Assembly: GCA_015680905.1 (NCBI GenBank)
Contig: CM027381.1
Location: 12,873,501 to 12,937,500, forward strand
Length of the DNA: 64,000 bases
Source: Coptis chinensis
Taxonomy: Eukaryota; Streptophyta; Magnoliopsida; Ranunculales; Ranunculaceae
Direction of reading: 5' to 3'
The notes under the pieces are model-generated. The model was not told the DNA's origin. It saw only the letters and a list, made by a program, of their open reading frames with translations, and did no database searches. The first letter of the stretch is position 1; the number at the start of each line of letters is the position of its first letter. The translations under genes and the position numbers were made by a program. Shown here piece after piece: positions 47,725 through 58,389 of this stretch.

Positions 47725-48706
47725 AAAACCATATCGAATACTATCATAGAAATTGATGATCCTACACCTGTAGAGGTTCCAATATGGACACCTAGATGGA
47801 AAACGGCTAGAGATAAAGCAAAGACTAATAATATTGCTAAATATATAAATAAACCAACATATCCCCAGAGACTAGTTATGTCTAAAAAGGACGAAATTTT
47901 TGATGAGATTAGGGAAGTGTTTAAAAATCTGGCTATAAACCTACCTTTTCTAGATGCTATAAAAAGTCTACCTAGACAAGCTAAGTTTCTAAAAGAGTTG
48001 TGCACCAAGAATAGGAAAACCAACATACCCCATGAAGCATTCTTAACTGAACAATATCCCTATTTATCTGAACATAATGGAATTGTTAACTACAAGGACC
48101 CTTTTGTCCTACTGTACAATGCACCTTAGGTGATACCTTCATAACAACTGGTTTATTAGACCTGGGAGCGAGGTGTTAACTTACTCCCTTTTATTTATAT
48201 AAACAACTGGTCTAACAAAACTTCAACCAACCAAAATGACTTTGCAGTTAGTTCGATCGTTCTATTAAGTATCCCAAGGGTGTAGTTGAAAACATTCTCA
48301 AGTTAAAGTGCGGGAGTTTTACTATCCAGCCGACTTTGTTATTCTTGACACAGAAGTTACTCATGATTCTATTCCTATCATCTTAGGGCGTCCTTTCTTG
48401 GCAACTGCCAATGCCCAAATCAATTGCTGGGATGGCTCAATGACTCTTTCTCTTGGAAATCTTTCTGTGGAAGTTAACATGTTTAGACAAAAGCAGAGAC
48501 AACTAGGTTTTCTTGTAGAAGGTGAAGTTAAGTCTATTGAGAGTTTTGTATATCACATTAGTGCTTTTGACGATCTCATCCCTACACTAGTAGATACCCC
48601 TCTTATGAAAGAAGACAAAGATCATAATTTTGACTCCTTGAACATAACTGAACTAGCGAAAGAATTTTCCACCTTGCCTTCCTCGACCCTACAAGAGATG
48701 GAGTAA
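47671..48706 (+). pseudogene. Aspartic protease and tail of element D
   Basis: IDDPTPVEVPIW linker, INLPFLDAIKSLPRQAKFLKE helix, then the active-site region near 48150 (LLDLGA) where a frameshift occurs. The C-terminal half is at 48308-48706 (REFYYPADFVILDTEV, IPIILGRPFLATANAQINC). It is followed by EGEVKSIESFVYHI and the KDHNFDSLNITELAKEFSTLP tail. No RT, RNase H or integrase motif follows. Confidence 0.82.
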
Positions 48707-49543
48707 ACCTCACAATAGACGAGATAGATGAATTCCTCAAAGATGGAGATGAATACCATAATTATATGGATGCGAACAACCTAGATGAGGAATTCGACGA
48801 GTTTCTAAGAGCCTGTGATGATCCACCTCTCAAGAACTACCTAAAGAGCCACCTGATACCTTCATTTTTAGATGTGTGCTAATACCAACCCATGCCACCA
48901 ATAAGTTTTATGCTAAAACCATGCATTCATTTTTTCCATTCCTTCAATCTAAAATGTATCCATACCCTACATATCTTCCACAACCATCCATTTTCTCACG
49001 ATCATTTACTTAGACACCTTTTCGTTCAAAGAAAAAGAAGAAACTTTATGCTCGATTAAGTTCTAGATCCATCAGAATTCACTCCCATTCTACTAAGCCA
49101 TGTCATAGGAAATCTTGGTGCTTAATTCTGTTTGATGGTGCATTTGTGTTAACTATTTATGGAAAGATCCACAATTATTTAGATTATTCATATATGGGAA
49201 ACTGCAAGTTAATACATAAATATCACATTAAGTCTAGGAAATCTGACTTTAAAAGACCCAAGTTTTTGTACAATACCAATTTTCAGGAGTATAGGCCAAA
49301 CAAAAATTTTCAAACTTAAAAAGAGTTTTCCAATTTTGTTTGGGGGTGGCGTATTTTGGTATTTCATTTCAAATCTTTTTGCCACTCTTTGCTTGTCATG
49401 TTTACTCCAGTAGAGTTTGTGTTAGTTCATACGTAACAGTTTAATTGTGCTTCATGTTATCATATCATTTTTACAATATTTCATTTCTGTGCTTGCCAAT
49501 TTTGCCACGTTTCTATGGTAAATTCATTTCTTATCTCTTTACA

Positions 49544-49557
49544 CTTTGAGGACAAAG
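49544..49557 (+). other. Internal AGGA stem-loop (element D)
   Basis: CTTTG-AGGA-CAAAG, five pairs, followed by GTTTGGGGGTGGG. Positional equivalent of the 26256-26275 hairpin in B1 and of TTTG-AGGA-CAAA at 52799-52810 in C. Confidence 0.6.
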
Positions 49558-51076
49558 CATTCAATTGTTTGGGGGTGGGATAGAAACATTTGCAAAAATT
49601 AGGCACTTTTAGGATGTAAATTACGCACTTTTCTTTATATAAAAAAAATTTAAAAATTAAAAATTAAAAATATTGTTTATACTAGGCACTTAGTGATAAT
49701 GGTATTGTTCCCTTCTCCATGATGATATTAGTCTAGAAATCTCACTTAGTACTTGAATTAGGATTTAATTTTTGAAACATAGATTAATATGTAGGTAATA
49801 GTCATTGCATCTTTTCACGAACATCTTGCATGAGCATCTTTGATTGTACTTGGCAGTATTTTTCTGAGACCTAAGTTAGAGTACTTAATATATATCCTGT
49901 GAGCATCTAGCTTAAAAGCCTCATAAGAGTAAAATATCTGAGTGATGACACAAGGGAGAAGTAAATTCCGAGTAGAGAAATAACACATCCACTTGCTTAA
50001 TCACCACACCATATCTTAAGCTAGAATTTAGGCCCTCTTTGGATTGATATAGCCAGAAATTCACACCTATATGAAATTTATTATTTGCTAGTCGCCCCAC
50101 TGACCTTTTCATTAGCCTTTTCACAAACCACAAATCCTTTACCCAATAAAACAAAAGAAAAAAAAATAAAATCAGCCTACCTATCTGGATAAGTCTGAGA
50201 AATGGGATGAGTGGAGAAAAGAGAAGAGAAATGTAAACAAAAATTAGTTAGTTGCTTAAGGAAAAAAAAAGTTTCCATCCAAAGAAAAGAAAAAGAAAAT
50301 AAAATAAAAACTCCAAAAATAGAATAAAAGGAGTCAAAAAGCCAAAATAAAAAGGCTAAGGATGGAAACAAAGTGTAGAAGCAAAAGAACAAGATTTTCT
50401 CTAGTTACATAATATGAAGACCCTACTTTCTCAGACTTGTCTTTTTGAATATCCATTTCCTTCCTTCTTTAACCAACACCTGCGCCCCGTAACACCTAAT
50501 AAAGACCTCTAGCTCAATTAGGAATAGGTTGGTGTGATAGTAAGTGGTAGATGTGTTTGATCGACCTGGGCTTCCTTGGATTGTCATTGAGATTGTAAGG
50601 AAACGTGTGCTCATCGCATTGGAGTTAGTTAAACTTGAGTAGAAAAATCAGAGTTTTATGTGTTTTGACACATTCCTCGTGAGAACCTACTGAGGTACGC
50701 TACCCAAAAGTTTCAGAAACAGACCTGCCATTGCATTTCATATAATAGTTCATTGTATAGTTGTTTTTCTTAAGATGATTTGATTTTTATGCATGTATTT
50801 GTTTAAGTTTTAGAATGATCATTCTTGTTTAAATACTAGTGAGATGTATAGATCATTGAGATATAAATAAGGAAATAATAGTTTTATTTCTTAGTCGTTG
50901 TAGTATAAATGAAGTTTGTGAGTACCTTCATTGGTAAACTCTTACGAGGCTATAACTCGTCCACTAGGAAATTCTTAGTGGTTTAAGGCCTTGTTGCATA
51001 TGGTTAATGCAATCGCACTCGGCGAAACGAGATTAGTTAAAACTCCATTTTTGGTCACTTATTCGAACTTCTCATA

Positions 51077-51096
51077 TTTGCTTGAAGACAAGCAAA
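51077..51096 (+). other. Stem-loop before polypurine tract (element D)
   Basis: TTTGCTTG-AAGA-CAAGCAAA, a perfect eight-pair stem, four bases before GCTGTTTGGGGGTGG and 20 bases before the 3' LTR. Confidence 0.65.
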
Positions 51097-51115
51097 ATGC
51101 TGTTTGGGGGTGGTT

Positions 51116-52308
51116 TGATAAGAGCCTAAAAATATAGTTTTAACTCCTTTAACAATATTGCTTTAGACCAATTATGTGATTAATAAGTAAGAGTTAGTAC
51201 TGTTATCGTGCTTTTGTGTATTTCAAGCTTCGGAGTCGAATATGTGCAGAAATGCGCCCCTTTTGCAAATAAAAGAGCAAACGTTGGTTGCTAAGAAGTT
51301 CTATGATTAAAGGCCAAGATTCAAGGAGAAAAAACCTTTTTAAAGCCCAGTCAAAGCTGAAAAGTCAAAGTCAACGCGGCAAAACAAAAAAAGTCAAAAG
51401 TCGGAACTTCCGAAGGCTGTATCTTTGGACTCAGACATCAGAATTGGGCCTACCTTATGTCAAAACGACCGGCTCGGAAAGCGATTTCCAATGGTCTAAG
51501 CCTTGACCCAATATGAGGAGCAGAAGTGGGCGAAAAGTCCATTGAAGTTAAATCCAGCAGAAAAGGCCTCTGTGGACTAAAGAAATTGGGTTTTGGGCTC
51601 GATTTTCCGGCCCAAAACATGGCTTCTCATCCCATGCACGAAAAAGTGGATCTGGTCTCCTCCATTTGTATGGAGAAGACTTAACTCTTAAGGATAGTTA
51701 GATCTAGATTAGAAAATTAGGTTAGACTCCATTAATTAGTTAGAATAGCTTGTTTTAGATCTATTTTTTACCTTCAATTAATTAGTGTTAGAACAAAGTA
51801 GATTATTATTTAGAATCACTATTAGTTTTATAATAAAGTATTAGTTTTTATTTCAATTTAGTTATTGATTAAATTCTTATTTAGTTTTAGTTGTTTTAAA
51901 TTCATAAATTAGGTTGTCTTCATTTTGATTCTTAGACTATTGTTAAAATTAGATTTATAAAGTTAAAATTAGTTATTAAATTATGACTTGTTATTATTGT
52001 TCTTGTGTTGGGAATGATAGTATAATGATATTAGGCTGAAACCTCCATTAGAGGAGGTTAAGGAAGCCATGTGAGGATGATTACTTGTTAGAATAGTAGT
52101 TATTTAGAATAGAAATTTCACATCTCATTACTCTCACCATTGTTCCTTGCGTTTGTTCAATTGAATTTGTTTAAGTCTTGAGAGTTAAGAGTGGAACGAT
52201 TCCGTACTCTATATATTGCATGAAAATATATATGTGAGAGTAGAAAATAAAAATTGATACCGTAAGAATTAGGTTAGAGTAATCTAGAGTTGATTTTATG
52301 GGTTATCA
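51116..52308 (+). repeat. 3' LTR of element D
   Basis: 1193 bp, direct repeat of 43861-45056. Confidence 0.93.
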
Positions 52309-52938
52309 AGACCCATGTTTTAAAACAAATTTTCTAAACCATGTTTTCAAAAATTTATTTGGGGGTGGGGTGTTTGGTCTTTCCATTCTTGATCACTCAA
52401 CTTCCTATGCCTATCTTGGTTGTGTATCATTCATGTTTGCCGCATAATGCTATGTTTCTTTCCTGAGTTTTGTACCTGTTTCACAGATTGGGTTGGGGTT
52501 GACATTATGCGACCCACCAATTGTATTGTACGCTCTTTTCGTGTTATGATTTGGCTAGGGTGGCGGTTACAACCTAATTGGGTTGCCCCTTACACCCCAT
52601 CCGACTAAGTGGCGCTTAACAGGTTTTAAAAGGTAGATGATAAATGGCGTGAGGCTTGGCAGATTATCATGGCTTGGCAAGACGCAAAATAACCTTATTT
52701 CTTTATAGGAGGGGAGGACAATGCTTAGTGCGGGATATAAGGTGCTCTAAAATTTTCACACATTTTTATGTTAATTTCTATCCTTTTTATTTCTATACTT
52801 TGAGGACAAAATATGTTTTTGTTTGGGGGTGGCATAGAAACATGTGGAATTTAAGGCACATATTAGGATATATATATATATGTATAATATGCACTTTCTT
52901 TCTAGTAAAAAAATTAAAAAAAATATAAATAAAAAGTA
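52309..52938 (+). pseudogene. Element C internal region with env-like ORF remnant
   Basis: Continuation of C after D, with a GTTTGGGGGTGG-type tract at 52350 and an ORF at 52420-52608 (HVCRIMLCFFPEFC, CFTDWVGVDIMRPTNC, GWRLQPNWVAPYTPSD). It continues out of frame to about 52720 (DDKWREAW). It is homologous to the env-like ORF of B1 (26489-27273), but the N-terminal half and the possible promoter are missing. The stem-loop TTTG-AGGA-CAAA (52799-52810) and another G-tract follow. Confidence 0.5.
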
Positions 52939-53357
52939 GAATAAACTACTATTTTAACCCTTGTACTCCTTGTCAACTAACATTCTCCCCCTTGTACAAA
53001 TTTAACAGCTTAAAACACATTGTACTCTTGGTCAACTAATATTCTCCCCCTTGTACAAATTTAACAGCTTAAACCACATTGTACTCTTGGTCAACTAACA
53101 TCCTCACCCTTGTACACGTGGGCATAACCCGATGACTAGGATATTTAGCGTTAAAAAAAAAACAAAAAACAAAAAAAATAGTACAAGGGTGAGAACGTTA
53201 GTTGACTAAGAGTACAATGTGTTTTAAGCTGTTAAATTTGTACAAGGGGGAGAATGTTAGTTGACCAAGAGTACAATGTGTTTTAAGCTGTTAAATTTGT
53301 ACAAGGGGGAGAATGTTAGTTGACCAAAAGTACAAGGGTTAAAATAGTAGTTTATCC
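52939..53357. mobile_element. Foldback MITE, Mutator-type (9-bp target duplication)
   Basis: 419 bp. The flanks are the perfect 9-bp duplication TAAAAAGTA (52930-52938 and 53358-53366). The ends are inverted: GAATAAACTACTATTTTAAC at the left and its near complement at the right. Each arm holds two tandem copies of a ~66-bp unit (TTGTACAAATTTAACAGC core) so that almost the whole element folds on itself around an A-rich loop (53151-53180). The uninterrupted site is visible in element D. Target length and structure suggest non-autonomous Mutator origin. Confidence 0.88.
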
Positions 53358-53366
53358 TAAAAAGTA

Positions 53367-54008
53367 TTTATACTATGCATTTAGAAATATTGGTATTGTT
53401 TCTTTTTCTGTGATGATAGTAGTCTAGAAGTTTCACATTAGCGCTTAAATTAGAATAATTTTTAGAAACTTAGGTTAATATATAGGTAATAATCATTGCA
53501 TCTTTCCATAAATATATTGCATGATCATCTATGTTTGTATTAGCAATAAGTTTATGAAATCTAGGCTATAATACTTATTCTACAAATCCTGTGAGAATAT
53601 AGCCTAAAAGCCTTATATGAGTGAAATATATGAGTAATGACACAAGGGATCAGAGAAGTAAATTCCGAATAGAGAAATCACACATCCACTTGCTTGATCA
53701 CTAACCCATATCCTAAGCAAGAATTTAGGCCCTTTTTCGATCGATATAGCTAGAAATTCAAACCTATATGAATTTATTTTTCGCTAGTCGCCCCTCTGAG
53801 CCTTTCTTTAGCCTTTTCATAAACCACAAATCCTTTACCCTTTTATAAAAACAAAATAAAAATAAAATCTGCCTACCCATTTTTGAATAAGTATGAGAAG
53901 TAGGATGAAATGGAATAACGAAAAGAGAAAGACCTGTGGAAAACTAAGAATTTGTTAGTTGCTTCAAATAAGAAAATAAAATAAAGTTTCCATCCAAAGA
54001 AAATAAAA
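53367..54008 (+). other. Element C 3' internal region
   Basis: Non-coding sequence colinear with D 49660-50280. It ends in the LINE target AAAGAAAATAAAA (53996-54008). Confidence 0.7.
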
Positions 54009-54209
54009 GAGAGGGAAACTTCAATCATCTTATCCTTTTGCAAAATTTAAACCTTCCTTTTTTGGCAAAAAAAAGAGGGAAACTTCAATCAACTTCTCAT
54101 TTTCGATCCAGACTTTCTTTGATAATTTACTTTCTTTGATCTCTACTTAATACTTACCTACCTTGGTGATCATTGATTTTTTTTTTTTTTTTTTTTAATC
54201 TTTTTTACA

Positions 54210-55966
54210 ATGGCTAATATCCCTTTTGGCCTTGGTGGAGGAAGGAACTAGAGTTTTTTCACTAGAACTGTAACCCATACTATACAAGAGATAACAAAAA
54301 TAGTAGCTAGTGGTGGTGTTGATAAAGCCACGATCTTGGCTGCTGGTCACAAAACAAATGGCAAAACCTTTGCTGAAGCTGCATCGTTACTTGCAAAAGT
54401 GGGTAGAGAGGTGGATCTAGCAACTTTTCCAAGCCCAGGAAAACAAGGTGATTACCCTAAAATTACCTGGATGAAATCTGAAGTGGACAAGGGGCTTGAA
54501 TACATGAAGTAGGCGTTTGTAGGACGTCTAGATTTGGTAAAAACTAATATTGAATTGGTACGCAGTCTTGCAAAGCAGTCTTGGAACCTAAAGGGGGATT
54601 GGTGTATCATTCCACTTGGGAGAGGGTTCATTTTGATAAGGCTTGCTTGTGAGGAAGATTACAAATTGCTCTAGGGATAAGGCACTTGGATCTTGGATGG
54701 CCAGCCTCTGAGACTCAGCCAATGGTATCTTAATTTCAACATCGACAAGCAAACTCAATCACATACTCTAGTTTGGGTTCACTTCCCTGGGCTTAGCCTT
54801 GAATATTGGGAAGTTAAAACTTTAATGTTGCTAGCTAGGGGAGTGGGAAGGCCTCTTCATCTTGATAGCAATACTGCTACTCGAGATAGTGGGTATTATG
54901 CTTCAGTACTAGTTGATATCGATCTGTCTGAAAAACTACCTGATCGAATATGGGTTGAGGTAGAAAATACTGAGATCAAATTCTGGCAAATGATCATAAT
55001 GGGCAAGATGCCTAAATTCTGTACTCATTGCAAAGGTATTGGTCATGAGTTGGCGGAATGTCGACACTTGAAAGCGGAAATGGCCAAATCCAAAGCAAAG
55101 GCACCAGCTATGGAAGCAACAACAAAGGATGCATCTGCTGCACCTTTAGAGTTGACAAGGAATCAGAAAAAGAAATGGAGAAGAAAAAAAAAGAGCAATG
55201 AGATGCAACAACAAGCACAAGAAGCTAGTACAAGTAAAGAGCCAGCAGAAATAATTCATATTGATCCTGAGACGGCAACCACAACCGAGCAGGAACAATA
55301 GATGGCAGGTTTATCTGATGGACATGGGGGTCTAGAAGGTGAACGTAATCAAGCAAGAGAAGTACCAGAGACTGAACTAGAGCATCAAATAACAAAGGCG
55401 AATGCTGTTAGGACTGGTGCACTAGGTGTAGCTGAACATAACCAAGCAGAGCCATCTGAAGATCAAGTTAGAGTGATGAAATCCCCTCTTTTGGAGGGTG
55501 ATGCATGATCTGAAATGGAGGTTCATGATGTAACTTCTCCACCTGCAAATCAGGGACTTTTCAGTGGTGTTCATTTTTCTGAAACAACACAGCCACCACA
55601 AGTTGAGATTGTACAACTAGAGGCTCATCTTGAGAATGTGGTGGAATGTATTCAACCTACGGAAAGTACTAGGCAACCTCTTTTTCAAATCTATACAACA
55701 AACAACTTTGATTTGTTGAATGATGAGGAGTTAGTGCCTGAAACATAAAGTCAAGTAACAAATGAAGTGCATACAATTTGTGGTAGGTGGTCAGATGATA
55801 TAGCGGAATCTGAGGAAGATGCCCTTGTCCACAGAAACAACAACTCAAAAACAAGAGAGGAAGGCCTAAAGGAAGTAAGCAAGGTTCAAGGGCACCCAGT
55901 GCTCCACCTCTTGCAACCAGATCACAAGTTTGGATACAATACCCTAACTTATTTGTTCCCCAATGA
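54210..55966 (+). pseudogene. LINE ORF1 (DUF4283 and zinc knuckle)
   Basis: RNA-binding ORF1 protein. It opens MANIPFGLGGGRN and is broken by stops near 54249, 54511, 54674 and 54680. It then reads cleanly from 54693 to 55298: a DUF4283-type domain (WILDGQPLRLSQW, LVWVHFPGLSLEYW) and a zinc knuckle CTHCKGIGHELAEC (CX2CX4HX4C), followed by a basic, glutamine-rich tail. The frame continues past stops at 55299, 55506 and 55746. In a shifted frame the C terminus shows an AT-hook-like KRGRPKGSK (about 55852-55878) and ends at TGA 55964-55966, overlapping the ORF2 start codon. Confidence 0.82.
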
Positions 55967-58389
55967 AGATCATTTTTTGGAACATAAGAGGTGCAAGAAA
56001 GGATTCAATAGTAACAAGACTAAGGGAGATGGTACAAGCTTATTAGCCTGAATTGGTCTACATAGTTGAACCTAAGGTCAGACCAAATTTTGTTAACATA
56101 GCGCGACTTTGTTTAAATAATTATGATTGTCAATGTATTCACAATGATATTCATGATAGAGTTGGAAATATATGGATCATTTTTAGATTAGATGTTAAAC
56201 TGCCACTGACATCTTTATCTCAGCAACAAGTTACTATTTTGGTAAATGGAAATTTAGTTACAGTGGTACATGCATCTTGCTTCTTTGTATATAGAAGAAT
56301 TCTGTGGAATGAGCTCAATGTAATGGCATGTAATGTAATGACTTCAACTGTGTTATGAGTTATGAAGAAAAGAGAGGGGGCAGGCCACCTTTAAGAACTG
56401 CAATGCAAGATTTCTGGAACACTGTTAATAATTGCAACCTCATGGAAGCAAACTATGTGGGAGTGAAAATCACTTGGTCCAACAATCAGAAAGCCTCTCA
56501 AAGAATTTTCACTAAGTTGGATCGAGCTTTTGTAAATAATGCATGGCTTATGAAGTACAATGGCTGGAGATATAAAGTAGAAGGTAGATTTGGATCAGAT
56601 CATGCTCCTTTAGTCTCCACTGATGTTCAGGTCCCCAAGCCGAAAAGCATTCCGTTTAAATTCAACAAGATTTAGATCACACATCCAACTTTTATGGATT
56701 TGGTTAAGGATAGCTGGAATCAAGAGGTCATCGGTAGGCCCATGATGATTGTTATGAAAAAGCTTCAAAGATTGAAACTAAAGCTAAAAACTTGGAACAA
56801 GGAAGTTTTTGGCCATGTTGATAGTCTCGTTGCTAAGGCTATAACAAAACTAACTTCAATGCAACTTCAAATAGATGAAGAAGTGGTTTCGGAGGAACTT
56901 TGTGATAGTTTGTACCATAAAGAGCAAGTTGTGCAAAAAGCTCTAGAACTAAAAGCAGAGATTTGGCACCAGAAATCAAGACTGAAGTGGAGGACACAAG
57001 GGGCCAGAAATACATAATTTTTTCATGCAACCTACAAGTTCAGGCAAGGGAAATCACTTCTAGCTGAAATTCAAAAAGAAGATGATACTATTATTACAGA
57101 CAATGAAGCTCTTAAAGATTATATTGTTGAACATTTCAAGCAGAAATTCAAAGAGTCTGTTGTAATAGCAGATGACCAGATTCTGGACCTCATTCTTGAA
57201 GCAGTAACTGAAGAAGACAACAACATGTTAATTACTATTCTAGGAAATATTGAGATTGAAAGGGCTGTTCTTGCTATGGATGTGGACATCTCACATGGGC
57301 CAGACGGCTTTCAAGGCCACTTTTTCCACTCTTGCTAGCATATTGTAAGGAGGGACTTCTGTGAAGCAATGAAATCTTTCTTTAGAGATTGCCACATACC
57401 TAAGGGCATGAACTCAAACTTTATAACCTTGATTCCCAAAGATAATGAAGCAAAGAAGATCAAGCAGTACATACCTATATGTATGGCAAATTTATTCATC
57501 AAAATTTTATCTAAGGTCATGCAGCTTAGATTGAAGACTATCATTGAGAAGTTGGTAAGTAAAGAACAAAGCGGGTTCATTACTGGAAGAAGTGCACAAG
57601 CTAACATTGGTCTGGCATCTGAGATGGTAAATGAGCTGAATACGAAGAGATATGCAGGAAATTTTGTACTCAAGATAGACATTGCTCAAGCTTATGATAC
57701 TATGAGCTAGCAGTATTTGGAAAGAGTTCTTTTCAGATTTGGTTTTGGAACAAGATGGATTGCTTAGGTTATGAAGATCATCATGTCGGCCAAACTTTCA
57801 GTTCTTATCAATGGTGGCCAGGTGGATATTTTAGTGTGGGGAGAGGACTTCGTCAAGGTGACCCTCTTGCTCCACTCCTTTTTGCTCTTGCTGAGGACCC
57901 TCTTAGTAGAGCACTAAATTGGTGTAGGACTAATGGCCTCATAAAGCCTATGGTTACTATTAGAGGATATCCTGGACCAAGCCATTTGCTCTTTGCAGAT
58001 GACATTATCATTTTCTCAAAGGGTGACATGAGGAGCCTAAGATGCATTAATGACTTGCTACATAGATATGCCATGATTTCAGGGAAATTTGTGAACAAGG
58101 ACAAGTGTAAACTATTTATGGGGGGCATACCCTCTGGGAGACAGGAACTCATTCAAGAAGAGCTGGGAATTGGTATTGGTTGCTTACATGAACGATATCT
58201 AGGTGTACCTCTCATCAAGGAGAGAGTAACTAGAGAAGATGTTGCCCTATTAATTGACAAAATCAAGTGAAAAATTACTGCTAGGAAAGGGAAATGCCTC
58301 TCCTTTCAAGGTAGAATTGTCATGGTGAACTCTGTCTTATGTAGTATCCCAATCTATAACATGGTTGTTTATAAATGGTCGATAAGTGT
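55963..58389 (+). pseudogene. LINE ORF2 part 1: endonuclease and reverse transcriptase
   Basis: The ATG at 55963 begins MKIIFWNIRGARKDSIV, the apurinic-like endonuclease start. The domain ends with SDHAPLV (about 56600), and a degenerate DFNCVMSYEE block stands for GDFN, with a short loss just before it. RT: the DGFQGHFFH entry at 57300, ITLIPKDNEAKKIKQY, EQSGFITGRSAQANI and the first catalytic Asp in FVLKIDIAQAYDTM (57369-57710). Then, in another frame, GLRQGDPLAPLLFALA and the catalytic LLFADDIIIFSKG (57755-58270). Frames change around 56355, 57020, 57740 and 58270. The solo LTR then interrupts the thumb region. Confidence 0.88.

Larger units (their letters stand above)
48707..51115 (+). 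other. 3' non-coding region of element D
   Basis: Degenerate tail to about 49250, then non-coding. It contains three polypurine-like GTTTGGGGGTGG tracts, at about 49338-49349, 49564-49576 and 51101-51112. The last two are each preceded by an AGGA/AAGA stem-loop. ORFs on the opposite strand (49921-50614) are chance frames in AT-rich DNA. Confidence 0.65.
43861..52308 (+). mobile_element. Element D: non-autonomous gag-protease LTR retrotransposon
   Basis: 8448 bp, LTRs 43861-45056 and 51116-52308. Flanks are ATACC (43856-43860) and AGACC (52309-52313), a 5-bp duplication with one mismatch. The sequence on the two sides rejoins a segment that is continuous in B1 and D itself, confirming insertion into C. 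The internal region carries gag and protease only, about 2.4 kb of coding sequence out of 6 kb. The PBS is degenerate and the polypurine tract is strong (GTTTGGGGGTGGTT, 51101-51114). The LTR pair differs by only a few percent by eye. Confidence 0.92.

Noticed and set aside
49921..50614. Three minus-strand ORFs in element D
   Set aside because: AT-rich 3' non-coding region; the same region in C (53580-54008, 61800-62160) and B1 does not keep these frames.
52939..53357. Regular direct repeats resembling a repeat-spacer array
   Set aside because: Units are in two inverted arms with terminal inverted repeats and a 9-bp target duplication in plant DNA, so this is a foldback MITE.
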